From Anaerolineae bacterium (GTDB lineage Bacteria; Chloroflexota; Anaerolineae; Promineifilales; Promineifilaceae), in assembly GCA_023954475.1 (NCBI GenBank), contig JAMLHW010000002.1, positions 496,001-560,000 of the forward strand: a stretch of DNA of 64,000 bases, in the 5' to 3' direction. The position numbers were made by a program, and so were the translations under genes. Shown piece after piece: positions 54,657 through 62,317 of the stretch (position 1 is its first letter; every line of letters begins with the position of its first letter). Below the pieces are notes generated by a model. It saw only the letters and a program-made list of their open reading frames with translations, was not told the DNA's origin and did not search any database.

Positions 54657-56047
54657 GCTCCAACCTCCTCTTGTGTGCGAATGGTGCGCAGGTAGAACAC
54701 GGCGCTAACCATCGAGATCAGCAAAATGAACCCGGCAAATGATGCCGCTACGTTCAAATTGCGGAAATCAAAGTATTGTCGATACGTCTCGCGCGCCAGC
54801 ACCGTGACGATATCGCCACCGCTCAACGCGACTACGACGGCAAATACTTGCAGTGCGAGAATCGTGCGTAAGATCAACGCCACCTGTAAGCTGGGTTTCA
54901 AGAGTGGCAGAATGACATGCCGCAACCGCTGCCACAAACCGGCACCAAACAACTCTGCCGCTTCCAGTACTTCGGAAGAAATCGCTTGCAGCCCGGAGAC
55001 GACAATGACCATCACGATGGATGTCGCCCGCCATACTTCTGCCAACACAATGGCAATGATGATCCAGTAACGCGTTTCGGCCGAAAGGTAGGTCACTGGC
55101 GCGTCGATAATTCCCAGACCCTGCAAAATCGTATTCAGATAGCCGTTGGTCGTAAAGATCGAAAACCAGACAATACCAACGGCAAGATCAGAAGCTGCAA
55201 GCGGAATGGCAAACACATAGAGGAACAGACCCTGACCCTTCAAATTGGCCTGAATCACCAACGCCATGATGATCGCCAAAATAAACTGGATCGGAATGAT
55301 CAACACCATCAGCAACAACGTTGTACCCAACGCCGGCCAGAAAAAGCGGTCGTTGACCATTTTCTGAACATATTCGCTCGTCAATGCACCTGAATTACCG
55401 CGATCAACGCGTCCATTGGTGCCTTCTTCAAAAACCTGAATGTAGCGGGACGGCGACCAACCCTCAACAGTTGTACCATCTTCGTCAACACCTCTGACCA
55501 GGTACCAAACTTCCAGCACAGTAAGACCATCAATGGTGACCTCGGTGCGTGCTTCCAACTGTCCGACGATTTCACTGGCTTCATTCTCAGCAGCGTAAAT
55601 TGTAGTCAAAGGATCGGCATCACTGCCCAATTTAGTGCGCACAGAACCACCGGTAGGCGTACCGGCGTCGTTTTCTTCCCGTACACGGATACGAGCCTCA
55701 GGCACCCATCCGCTAATCGGCGCGCCATCCGTACCCAAACCGGTTATTTGATACCAAATTTCCGTTTGTAGATTGCCTTCATCAAGTTCGTCAACCGGAA
55801 CCTCATTCCCCTGCTGATCCAGAATGGCAACAGCCGTTCCCTGTGGTAGCTTGCCGGCTTCGTCACTATTCTGGGATGCTTCTACCTGCAAAATCAGATT
55901 TGCCTCATCATTCCATACAGCCAGTGTTAAGCCACGAACCATCGGCCAAGCAAAAAAGACGGCAAGGTAGACCAGTGACGGCAAAATCAATACATAGGGA
56001 GCCCAATTGTATTTCTTCTTTTGTCGCGCCTGTTGATTTGTACTCAT
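54653..56047 (-). CDS. MalF-type ABC permease with two SH3-like repeats in its first external loop
   Basis: A 464-residue permease, about 150 longer than usual for six-helix relatives. After the first helix (APYVLILPSLVYLAVFFAWP) comes a region of about 190 residues with two similar repeats: EIWYQITGLGTDGAPISGWV and EVWYLVRGVDEDGTTVEGWS close each, about 95 residues apart. They look like bacterial SH3-type folds. The remaining five helices and the EAA loop (VLEAAELFGAGLWQRLRHV) are normal. In E. coli MalF the equivalent P2 loop touches the binding protein, so these repeats may do so here. The region is in frame, with no sign of a sequencing error. Confidence 0.9.
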   Translation of the reverse strand: MSTNQQARQKKKYNWAPYVLILPSLVYLAVFFAWPMVRGLTLAVWNDEANLILQVEASQNSDEAGKLPQGTAVAILDQQGNEVPVDELDEGNLQTEIWYQITGLGTDGAPISGWVPEARIRVREENDAGTPTGGSVRTKLGSDADPLTTIYAAENEASEIVGQLEARTEVTIDGLTVLEVWYLVRGVDEDGTTVEGWSPSRYIQVFEEGTNGRVDRGNSGALTSEYVQKMVNDRFFWPALGTTLLLMVLIIPIQFILAIIMALVIQANLKGQGLFLYVFAIPLAASDLAVGIVWFSIFTTNGYLNTILQGLGIIDAPVTYLSAETRYWIIIAIVLAEVWRATSIVMVIVVSGLQAISSEVLEAAELFGAGLWQRLRHVILPLLKPSLQVALILRTILALQVFAVVVALSGGDIVTVLARETYRQYFDFRNLNVAASFAGFILLISMVSAVFYLRTIRTQEEVGA

Positions 56048-56075
56048 ATCACAGACTCCTTAGCTTAAAAGAAAA

Positions 56076-56103
56076 GCGGGATGCACTGACAAGTACATCC
56101 CGC
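56076..56103 (-). terminator. Hairpin between binding-protein gene and permease gene
   Basis: GCGGGATG and CATCCCGC form an 8-bp stem with a 12-nt loop, followed in the reading direction by TTTTC and TTTT runs. Placed between the binding-protein and MalF genes, it likely works as a partial terminator or RNA stabiliser that raises binding-protein output. Confidence 0.6.
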
Positions 56104-56115
56104 CGTCTAAAAAAC

Positions 56116-57555
56116 CTAATTGCTAATCTGGCATGGTCCGCTGCTGGATGGGTCAGGTGCCCAGCACGGAGCACCTGTCTCGTCTAGCAATGCTTGCAGA
56201 TTGGCTGCTTCTTCGTCCAATACAGATTGAATGTCTTCGCCTTCCAATACGATGCGGTCGAAGGCATTCTTAAAAATCTGATTGATTTCACCGCCGCGCT
56301 CACCTAAACCGACCGGCAACAGTGCGGGCAATGCATCGGAAGCATTCGCTTGCGCCGACACGGCCGCTGCTTCAATGGCGATGCCGGGCGGCATGTTGGA
56401 CGTATCAACACCGTCTACAACCGGGAAGAAACCAAGCTCATTCAGAATCATGCCTTGCACGTCGGGCCGTGTCAGGTACTCGATCAACTCAGCACCCGCT
56501 TCAGGATGGGGTGCATCAGCCGGAATACCAAGCCCAACGACCACAGGCATAAAGCCCCTTCCACCAGGACCAGCCGGAGCCGGGAAAGCGATGAATTTGT
56601 CAGGTTCGGCATTGTACGCATCCAGCAGACGGGCTGTATGGTCAAATGCTACCCAAACCTCATCCGACAACAACGGTTCTTGCATGAACTCGTAATTGAT
56701 CGACTCGGGATGGATGGTCGGCCACAGTGAGTCGCGTGCCCACTCCATCATTGCCACAGCCTCAGGGCTGTTGAACTCAGTCACCATACCGCCTGTGAAA
56801 GACGGCCACATGTAGCCTTCCAGGAAACGATGGAACAAACCAGCATGCGGCAGACCACATTTGGTTTCACCGGTTCCTTCGAGCAGGTTTTGGCACCATT
56901 CACCGAGTTGTTCCCAGGTCAGTGCGTTGACATCAGCACCATCAGGCAGATAGTCCAGCGCTGCAACATTGGCACCCATGATGTAGGTGGCCTGCATCCA
57001 CGGAACGTAGTACAAGAAATCATCTGTTCCCAGCAAGCCGGTTTCCAGGAAAGCGGGGGCGATATCACGATCTGCAGAAAGATCATCCGCGATGTCGATT
57101 AAGTTCATCATCGCATCCTCGCGCTGGAGGGGCGGGAATGTGCCGTGCAACGCACCAATGACATCGATTTCGCCACTACCGGATTGGGCACCGGCCAGCA
57201 CGAGGTCGATCAACGGCCCTTCTTCGGAGGCATTCACATCAAAGCCGCCTTGTTGCAGAATGGCGCGGAATTTTTCCTGTTCTTCAATTGGCCCGAATTG
57301 CGTGGAGAAAAAGACAGCGTCGGCCATCATTTCATCATCGGCCATCGCTTCGTCGTCAGCCATCGCTTCGTCGTCAGCCATCGCTTCGTCGTCAGCCATC
57401 GCTTCGTCATCGGCCATCGCCTCATCATCGGCCGATGTGTCTGTTTCCGTTGTTGTCGTATCCTCTTGCGTTGGTTCGGCCGAATCGGTTCCACAGGCTG
57501 CCAGCACCATTATCATGATCAGTACCAGCGCCAGTAACTTCAGATATTTGGACAT
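56116..57555 (-). CDS. Carbohydrate ABC transporter substrate-binding lipoprotein
   Basis: A 479-residue lipoprotein of the MalE/UgpB type. The signal ends in VLAACG (Cys near 21). Then comes an acidic tether, mainly six tandem copies of a DDEAMA-like hexapeptide (about 43-78), encoded by an 18-bp DNA repeat (57325-57435). The binding domain follows from about residue 80 with family-like blocks WEQLGEWCQNLLEG and EAVAMMEWARDSLW. It delivers sugar to the permeases downstream. The repeat count could vary between strains. It is preceded by the lacI gene (143-bp gap). Confidence 0.9.
   Translation of the reverse strand: MSKYLKLLALVLIMIMVLAACGTDSAEPTQEDTTTTETDTSADDEAMADDEAMADDEAMADDEAMADDEAMADDEMMADAVFFSTQFGPIEEQEKFRAILQQGGFDVNASEEGPLIDLVLAGAQSGSGEIDVIGALHGTFPPLQREDAMMNLIDIADDLSADRDIAPAFLETGLLGTDDFLYYVPWMQATYIMGANVAALDYLPDGADVNALTWEQLGEWCQNLLEGTGETKCGLPHAGLFHRFLEGYMWPSFTGGMVTEFNSPEAVAMMEWARDSLWPTIHPESINYEFMQEPLLSDEVWVAFDHTARLLDAYNAEPDKFIAFPAPAGPGGRGFMPVVVGLGIPADAPHPEAGAELIEYLTRPDVQGMILNELGFFPVVDGVDTSNMPPGIAIEAAAVSAQANASDALPALLPVGLGERGGEINQIFKNAFDRIVLEGEDIQSVLDEEAANLQALLDETGAPCWAPDPSSSGPCQISN
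57325..57435 (-). repeat. 18-bp tandem repeat inside the binding-protein gene
   Basis: About six in-frame copies of an 18-bp unit (GCCATCGCTTCGTCGTCA on the plus strand) encode the hexapeptide repeat of the lipoprotein tether. The central copies are nearly identical at the DNA level, a sign of recent slippage or expansion. Confidence 0.85.
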
Positions 57556-57643
57556 TTTCTTCTCCTTGTGATTTGGTTTGCGAGGTAATTTGGCTCCTGC
57601 AGCCTCACCTCATTGGCATTTACTCCGATAATTCAATGCATGT

Positions 57644-57661
57644 CTTGTATACGATATCAAG
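57644..57661 (-). promoter_or_regulatory. Imperfect dyad upstream of the ABC importer genes
   Basis: CTTGTATACGATATCAAG is an 18-bp imperfect palindrome with a central CG, the same length and centre as the operators upstream of lacI but a different sequence. It lies in the lacI-importer gap and could be a second regulatory site or bind another factor. Confidence 0.4.
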
Positions 57662-57698
57662 CACCTCCTTGGCGGTTACATATCCTTTGGCCGGCAGA

Positions 57699-58715
57699 TC
57701 AAGGACAGGGGCCACTGGATTGGCGCACGACCAATGTCGAACTCAAAATGATTTGTTTTTCCTCAATCGGTTCATGATTGATCAATTGCAGGAGCATTTT
57801 GCTGACCATTTTGCCCATATGGCGGGCAGATTGATGAATTGTCGTCAGCGGAGGAGTGACGTAGCGGGACAGCAAAATATCATCATATCCCGTAGTGCTC
57901 ACGTCATGTCCGACGCGCAGCCCGCGCTCTTGTGCCTCAGCGACGGCGCCAATAGCCAACAGATCATTGACAGCCACGATGGCGGTTGGCGGCACAGGTC
58001 GATCCAATAATTGCGCCGCAGCTGCTTGTCCGGAAGGCTGGCGGAACAGCGTCTCAATAATCATATCGTCGTTCACAGGCAAATTGTGAGCACGCAACCC
58101 ATCAATGAATCCCTGTACACGATGGTAGGCTTTGGTAAGATAAAGCGGTTCGGAGACACAGGCAAACCGCTTGTGTCCCAGAGAAACGAGATGGTCGACA
58201 ATCAGCCGCATAGCGGCATAGCCGTCATCATCAACCAGATGAAAATCATTGTCATTTTCGGTTCGGCCGAAAGCGACGAACGGAATGTCGTGTTCGCGCA
58301 ACAAATTAATGCGCACATCCTCGCGCATCGTACGCACCACGATAAACCCGTCAAAGCGCCGACTGCGAATGAGGCGCAAATAGGTCTGGTGTTCGACTTC
58401 GTGCGAACTGGTAGAGACGTTGAGATTATAAGCTCGGGACGCCGTCTCCTCGACGACACCGGTCAGGAAATGGCTGAAGAAGGGATCTGAGAAACGCAGT
58501 TCCGTCGAGAGCGGCAGGATAAGACCGATCGTATCCGTGCGACGCCGCTGCAAGTTTCGCGCAGTCGTATTGGGTTCGTAGCCCAATGCTTCTGCGACCC
58601 GTTCAATCTTGCGCCGTGTCTCCTCTGCGACATCACTATAGCCGTTCAGGGCACGCGAGGCAGTTGTGACGGAGACACCAGCTTCTCGGGCAATGTCCTT
58701 GAGGTTTGCAGCCAC
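57699..58715 (-). CDS. LacI-family transcriptional regulator
   Basis: A 338-residue LacI/GalR repressor. The helix-turn-helix and hinge are LKDIAREAGVSVTTASRALNG and VAEALGYEPNTTARNLQRRR; the sugar-binding core follows (TDTIGLILPLSTELRF, ITVNDLLAIGAVAEAQERGL-like region). The start is the GTG at 58713-58715 with AGGA upstream. It heads the importer-GH38-kinase-phosphorylase operon and probably senses a sugar derived from the imported solute. Two identical palindromic operators lie 40-90 bp upstream, giving autoregulation and perhaps control of the divergent SDR gene. Confidence 0.93.
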   Translation of the reverse strand: MAANLKDIAREAGVSVTTASRALNGYSDVAEETRRKIERVAEALGYEPNTTARNLQRRRTDTIGLILPLSTELRFSDPFFSHFLTGVVEETASRAYNLNVSTSSHEVEHQTYLRLIRSRRFDGFIVVRTMREDVRINLLREHDIPFVAFGRTENDNDFHLVDDDGYAAMRLIVDHLVSLGHKRFACVSEPLYLTKAYHRVQGFIDGLRAHNLPVNDDMIIETLFRQPSGQAAAAQLLDRPVPPTAIVAVNDLLAIGAVAEAQERGLRVGHDVSTTGYDDILLSRYVTPPLTTIHQSARHMGKMVSKMLLQLINHEPIEEKQIILSSTLVVRQSSGPCP

Positions 58716-58754
58716 AACACATCCTGTGGAATCAATCGGACCTGCTAATTCGTT

Positions 58755-58772
58755 ATCCGAAACGTTTCGGAT
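58755..58772. promoter_or_regulatory. LacI-type operator 1
   Basis: ATCCGAAACGTTTCGGAT is a perfect 18-bp palindrome with the central CG typical of LacI-family sites. An identical copy lies 31 bp away (centre to centre). Both are in the space between lacI and the divergent SDR gene. Confidence 0.88.
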
Positions 58773-58785
58773 ACTTTACAGTGTA

Positions 58786-58803
58786 ATCCGAAACGTTTCG
58801 GAT
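58786..58803. promoter_or_regulatory. LacI-type operator 2
   Basis: Identical to operator 1 over 18 bp. The 31-bp centre spacing is about three helical turns, so two repressor dimers could bind the same face of the DNA. Confidence 0.88.
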
Positions 58804-58823
58804 GTCAATAACGAATCGGTTCA

Positions 58824-58844
58824 ATTTGGGCAGTTTGCCCAAAT
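58824..58844. promoter_or_regulatory. Perfect 9-bp-arm inverted repeat in the lacI-SDR gap
   Basis: ATTTGGGCA-GTT-TGCCCAAAT is a perfect inverted repeat 156 bp upstream of the SDR gene. It lacks a following T tract, so an operator is more likely than a terminator. Confidence 0.5.
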
Positions 58845-59000
58845 CCCATGGCAAACGAGGCGGCTAACGACCAACCACGTGCATACCATCGGCTGACAGG
58901 GATGAAGTCGAGTTGAGATTCGGCCGAAAAACACCTATACTGTCGTCAACACGAGCAGCCGTCGCCGTAAAGCGGCGCTATCTTCATTCTGGAAAACGTG

Positions 59001-59837
59001 ATGAAAATAGAAAACCGTATCGTCGTTATCGCCGGCGGCAGTTCCGGCATCGGTTTGGGAACGGCCCATGCCTTAGCTGAACGCGGCGCAGGTCGCATCG
59101 TCTTGCTGGCCCGCCAACAAGGCAAGCTGGATGCCGCAGCCGCAGCGGTCCACAGGCAACACGGCACAGCTGTGTCCGTTTTTTCGGCCGATTTGGGCAG
59201 CGCAACAGCGGTTCAGGAGGTTGCCGCCCAAATCACAACCGACATCGGCCTGCCCGACATCCTCGTCAACAGCACCGGTGCCGGACTGCTGCTGGGCATG
59301 AGTCAAGCCGACGACGACAACATCGTAACCCACATTGAGAGTACCTGCTATGCCGGATTCTTCCTGACCCGCGCTTTTCTCGGCCCGATGATCGCACGCA
59401 ATCGCGGCCACATCGTCTTTGTCGGTTCGCCGGCGGTCAATATCAGTTTCGCCGCAGCCGGTTACATTGCGTCGCGCAGCGCTGTGCGCGGCCTGGCGCA
59501 ATCGCTCCGCTACGAGTTGAGCCAATGCGATGTCAATGTGACCTATGCAGAGCCGTCTCTGGTGTACGACTCAGAATACTTTGGTACTTACTCAGGCTCA
59601 CTGCAGAAGTTTCCGCTTCTGGTACGCAGTCCACGCTTCCGCTTCATGCAACAGAATTCGGCCGAAGCGGGACGCATGATCGCCCGGGCCATTGAACGCA
59701 ATCGACGCTACACCGGCCACTGGCTTTCGTACTCGCTGCGCTTGACGCCGTTTCTGAAACCGTTCTACGACTGGTTTTTTCGAGTTACGTCGCTGCCGGC
59801 CAGTCAAGGCGGCCCGCATTTCCCCAAATCGCGATAG
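59001..59837 (+). CDS. Short-chain dehydrogenase-like protein with YxxxR in place of YxxxK
   Basis: A 278-residue SDR fold. The cofactor motif is VVIAGGSSGIGLGTAHALAERG (TGxxxGIG-like). The usual NNAG is NSTG, and the catalytic tetrad reads VGSPAVN and GYIASRSAVRG, so the conserved Lys after Tyr is Arg. Some SDRs with such changes still bind cofactor, but activity may differ. C-terminal helices include basic and hydrophobic stretches similar to membrane-associated SDRs of the ketosphinganine reductase style. The start is the ATG at 59001 (a GTG is 3 bp earlier). The GNAT gene follows with no gap. Confidence 0.8.
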   Translation: MKIENRIVVIAGGSSGIGLGTAHALAERGAGRIVLLARQQGKLDAAAAAVHRQHGTAVSVFSADLGSATAVQEVAAQITTDIGLPDILVNSTGAGLLLGMSQADDDNIVTHIESTCYAGFFLTRAFLGPMIARNRGHIVFVGSPAVNISFAAAGYIASRSAVRGLAQSLRYELSQCDVNVTYAEPSLVYDSEYFGTYSGSLQKFPLLVRSPRFRFMQQNSAEAGRMIARAIERNRRYTGHWLSYSLRLTPFLKPFYDWFFRVTSLPASQGGPHFPKSR

Positions 59838-60284
59838 ATGGACAAGCACATCGACATCCGGCTCGGCCCGGAGATTTCTGCTGACCAATTGGTCACTCTC
59901 TACAATGCGGTGGGCTGGTTTGCTTACACACGCGATGGCCGTAGTGCGCATCTGCCGACGGCGATCCGCAATTCGACCTATGTGGTGACAGCCTGGCACG
60001 CTGATCAACTCGTCGGACTGGCGCGAGGCCTGTCCGACGACGTGTCGATTTTCTATTTGCAGGATATTTTGGTGCATCCGGATTATCAGCGGACGGGAAT
60101 CGGCCGAAGCCTGCTGCAAAACTGCCTCGACCGCTTTCACCATGTGCGCACAAAATTGCTGCTTACCGACGACGACGAAAAGCAAAAAGCATTCTACCGC
60201 TCGCTCGGTTTCACCAATACCAGTTCACTGCGCAAAATACGCATCAACACCTTCGTGCAGATGAACAGCATCACGCTCGAATAG
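59838..60284 (+). CDS. GNAT-family acetyltransferase
   Basis: A 148-residue GNAT protein. The acetyl-CoA loop is ILVHPDYQRTGIGRSLLQNCL (R/Q-x-x-G-x-G/A motif) and the later FYRSLGFTNT is also typical of this fold. The start codon directly follows the SDR stop, so the two are translated from one mRNA. The substrate is unknown. Confidence 0.88.
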   Translation: MDKHIDIRLGPEISADQLVTLYNAVGWFAYTRDGRSAHLPTAIRNSTYVVTAWHADQLVGLARGLSDDVSIFYLQDILVHPDYQRTGIGRSLLQNCLDRFHHVRTKLLLTDDDEKQKAFYRSLGFTNTSSLRKIRINTFVQMNSITLE

Positions 60285-60319
60285 GCAAAATCAAACTGAC
60301 ACTCAGGAGACCAAAACCC

Positions 60320-60682
60320 ATGTTAACTGCTTCCTGCCATTGCGGGGCCGTTCAGATCGAAGTCGACCATACACCGCCCTCGCTCACACAATGCACCTGC
60401 TCAATTTGCCGCCGCTATGCAGCATTATGGGCTTACTACACGCGCAAAACCGCACGCGTCCACGCGGCAACCGGCGCGACCACCATCTACATGTGGAATG
60501 ACAAAGTGATCGAATTTCATCACTGTACCACGTGTGGCTGTATCACCCACTACGAAGGCATCGAGAAACACGACGACGAGCGCATCGCCGTCAATGCCAG
60601 AATGATGGCGCCAACTGACATTGTCGGTATCAAAATCCGCACCTTTGACGGCGCTGATACCTGGCAGTATTTGGATGAATAA
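60320..60682 (+). CDS. GFA/CENP-V-family zinc protein
   Basis: A 120-residue protein with the glutathione-dependent-formaldehyde-activating fold. The cysteine pattern is CHCGAVQIEV, CTCSICRR and HHCTTCGC, which binds two zinc ions. Family members are mostly uncharacterised, and the formaldehyde role is shown only for few. A GGAG site lies upstream. It follows the GNAT gene by 35 bp in the same direction. Confidence 0.9.
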   Translation: MLTASCHCGAVQIEVDHTPPSLTQCTCSICRRYAALWAYYTRKTARVHAATGATTIYMWNDKVIEFHHCTTCGCITHYEGIEKHDDERIAVNARMMAPTDIVGIKIRTFDGADTWQYLDE

Positions 60683-60816
60683 AGACCAAAAGCAAGTTTC
60701 AGGAAACTAACAAAGCGACTCGTCAATTGAGTTGCATTCGACTGTCTGGCTGTGATGGTCAGGATGTATGCAAACTCTCGCTGTGTGAACGGCTTACAAC
60801 AGCTTGTAATTTGGGC

Positions 60817-60838
60817 TTCCCCAACTCATAGTTGGGAA
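60817..60838. terminator. Hairpin between the GFA gene and the AI-2E gene
   Basis: TTCCCCAAC and GTTGGGAA form a stem with a 5-nt loop (one bulged C) between convergent genes. There is no strong T tract, so its termination strength is uncertain. The rest of the 199-bp gap holds nothing else I can name. Confidence 0.45.
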
Positions 60839-60881
60839 TACATCGATCTCCAACAACGCAAGAGATAGATTTTTGGGGAAT

Positions 60882-62072
60882 CTACATTTGCCAATTTGTG
60901 ATTGACTCCTCAGGGTAAGGATTGCCACCACGAATCTTTCGAATCAGAAAATCGACGATCTGACGCACCGAGCCTAAAGTTGGTGCAGCTAGTAATACAC
61001 CTAAAAATCCACCAATTGCTGCGCCTGCCGCCAAACCGACGATCACTAGCGATACCGGCAAGTTTAGTGCCTTACCTGTCAGTTTTGGATAAACGACCTG
61101 CCAGACAAATTGGCTAATCAGAAAATGGATTACCAAGACAAGGATCGTTAGTGGAATTGGCTCTAAGCCAAGTGTCGAAGACCCCTGAGAAAAGGTGACA
61201 AAGATTAGAATTGGCAACGCAATAAAGCCACCGACAAGCGGAATCAGCGAAGTTACAAAGATCATCAAGCTTAGCGCTAATGCTGCGGGGAGACCCATGA
61301 TCAAGAATTGGATCAGGCTAAGAGTAGCAATTAGCGCCGCGCTAGCCACAGTGCCGCGGAAGAAATTGATCCAAACGAGAATAACACGCCTTGTCAGGAT
61401 CTGATATTCGGGCCGATGTTGCGGCGAAATCTGCCCAATCAAGCTAGTGTACAAAGTGGGCAACTCTAGCAGGAAGAAAAATGCCATAACGTGGACAACA
61501 ATAGAGCCGGTGATGAAGTTAGTCACGCCGCCCACAACCTGCGGGATCAAATCAGCCAAAGTATCAATAGCCCGGTTTACTTCTTCAACCTCCTCACCCT
61601 GGACATAGCGACTTAAGGGCTCCAGGGCAAAATCAAGATTTATAAGCTTTTCGCCCGTTTCCGGATCCAAAAGCCAACCTTGTTCGGGATTATAGTCCTC
61701 AAGAAAATCTGCGAACGCCGGCAATTCCATGCTTAGTTCGGTGGCCAACCGAACAACACCCTGAATGGCAGGTATAACCAGAAAAACAAACAGAACGATG
61801 CCGACCACAAGATAGAGGCCGAAGATGATCGCTGTTGCTGCACTGTGGGACAACCTGGTACGTGTTTCGATTTTGTGCACCGGATAGTAGAGTATAAAGA
61901 CGAGGATGGCAGCCATTATCACGTAGGTCATGACCGGCCGTATGAGGGTGACACCAAATACCAAGCCAACCAAAAGCACAATGATAGTCAAGTGCCTTGA
62001 GAAAATGCTCCAATCCGAGGGATAGGATAATGTCGACTTACCGACTTCTTCTGACTGTTGAACAGGATTCAT
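60882..62072 (-). CDS. AI-2E family (PerM-like) membrane transporter
   Basis: About 396 residues with eight predicted membrane helices of the AI-2E/PerM/YhhQ-type exporter family. Typical are the N-terminal pair of helices (TIIVLLVGLVFGVTLI), the long soluble segment about 110-180, and the C-terminal LPLVGGFIALPI-like and GVLLAAPTLGSVRQIVDFL. Family members include Na+/H+ antiporters and putative exporters; the substrate is unknown. I place the start at 62072 (MNPVQQS). The 23 extra N-terminal residues of a longer frame are encoded by the IS-like hairpin region and are likely not translated. Confidence 0.82.
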   Translation of the reverse strand: MNPVQQSEEVGKSTLSYPSDWSIFSRHLTIIVLLVGLVFGVTLIRPVMTYVIMAAILVFILYYPVHKIETRTRLSHSAATAIIFGLYLVVGIVLFVFLVIPAIQGVVRLATELSMELPAFADFLEDYNPEQGWLLDPETGEKLINLDFALEPLSRYVQGEEVEEVNRAIDTLADLIPQVVGGVTNFITGSIVVHVMAFFFLLELPTLYTSLIGQISPQHRPEYQILTRRVILVWINFFRGTVASAALIATLSLIQFLIMGLPAALALSLMIFVTSLIPLVGGFIALPILIFVTFSQGSSTLGLEPIPLTILVLVIHFLISQFVWQVVYPKLTGKALNLPVSLVIVGLAAGAAIGGFLGVLLAAPTLGSVRQIVDFLIRKIRGGNPYPEESITNWQM

Positions 62073-62317
62073 AATGCTTTGGGTTTCAGCCCGTGAAGAC
62101 CTCGCTGCTTTTAGCGCGGGGAGGAAACTCACGGGCTTCAACGTGTCCTTTTCACGTTAGAACATCTACACCACAACTGTGTTCGTGATGACTGTTGTTT
62201 CCAGACTCAAGTTATGCGCTGATTAGCCGCAAGCAGAACGGCTCCGGCAAACGCCAACTAACTGCCTGGATTAAAGTTGGAATGGCCAAAACTATATCCA
62301 GCGCTTTGCATTCTTAT
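62073..62317. other. Non-coding stretch left of the DUF1989 gene
   Basis: This 245-bp gap contains the IS200/IS605-like hairpin remnant at its left and nothing else recognisable. It has no TCGGCCGA copy, in line with the whole region right of 60.1 kb. Confidence 0.4.
62085..62157. mobile_element. Hairpin pair resembling an IS200/IS605-type element end (remnant)
   Basis: AGCCCGTGA (62088-62096) pairs with TCACGGGCT (62129-62137), and inner CCTC/GAGG and CGC/GCG stretches extend the stem. A second small dyad ACGTG/CACGT follows (62141-62157). Hairpins of this design, with a CACGGGC-type stem and CCTCCCC loop arm, occur at TnpB-bearing IS ends. No transposase gene is present, so this would be a solo end or a palindrome-associated relic. 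Confidence 0.45.

Noticed and set aside
57325-57435. CRISPR array or VNTR outside a gene
   Set aside because: The 18-bp units are contiguous without spacers and are in frame within the binding-lipoprotein gene.
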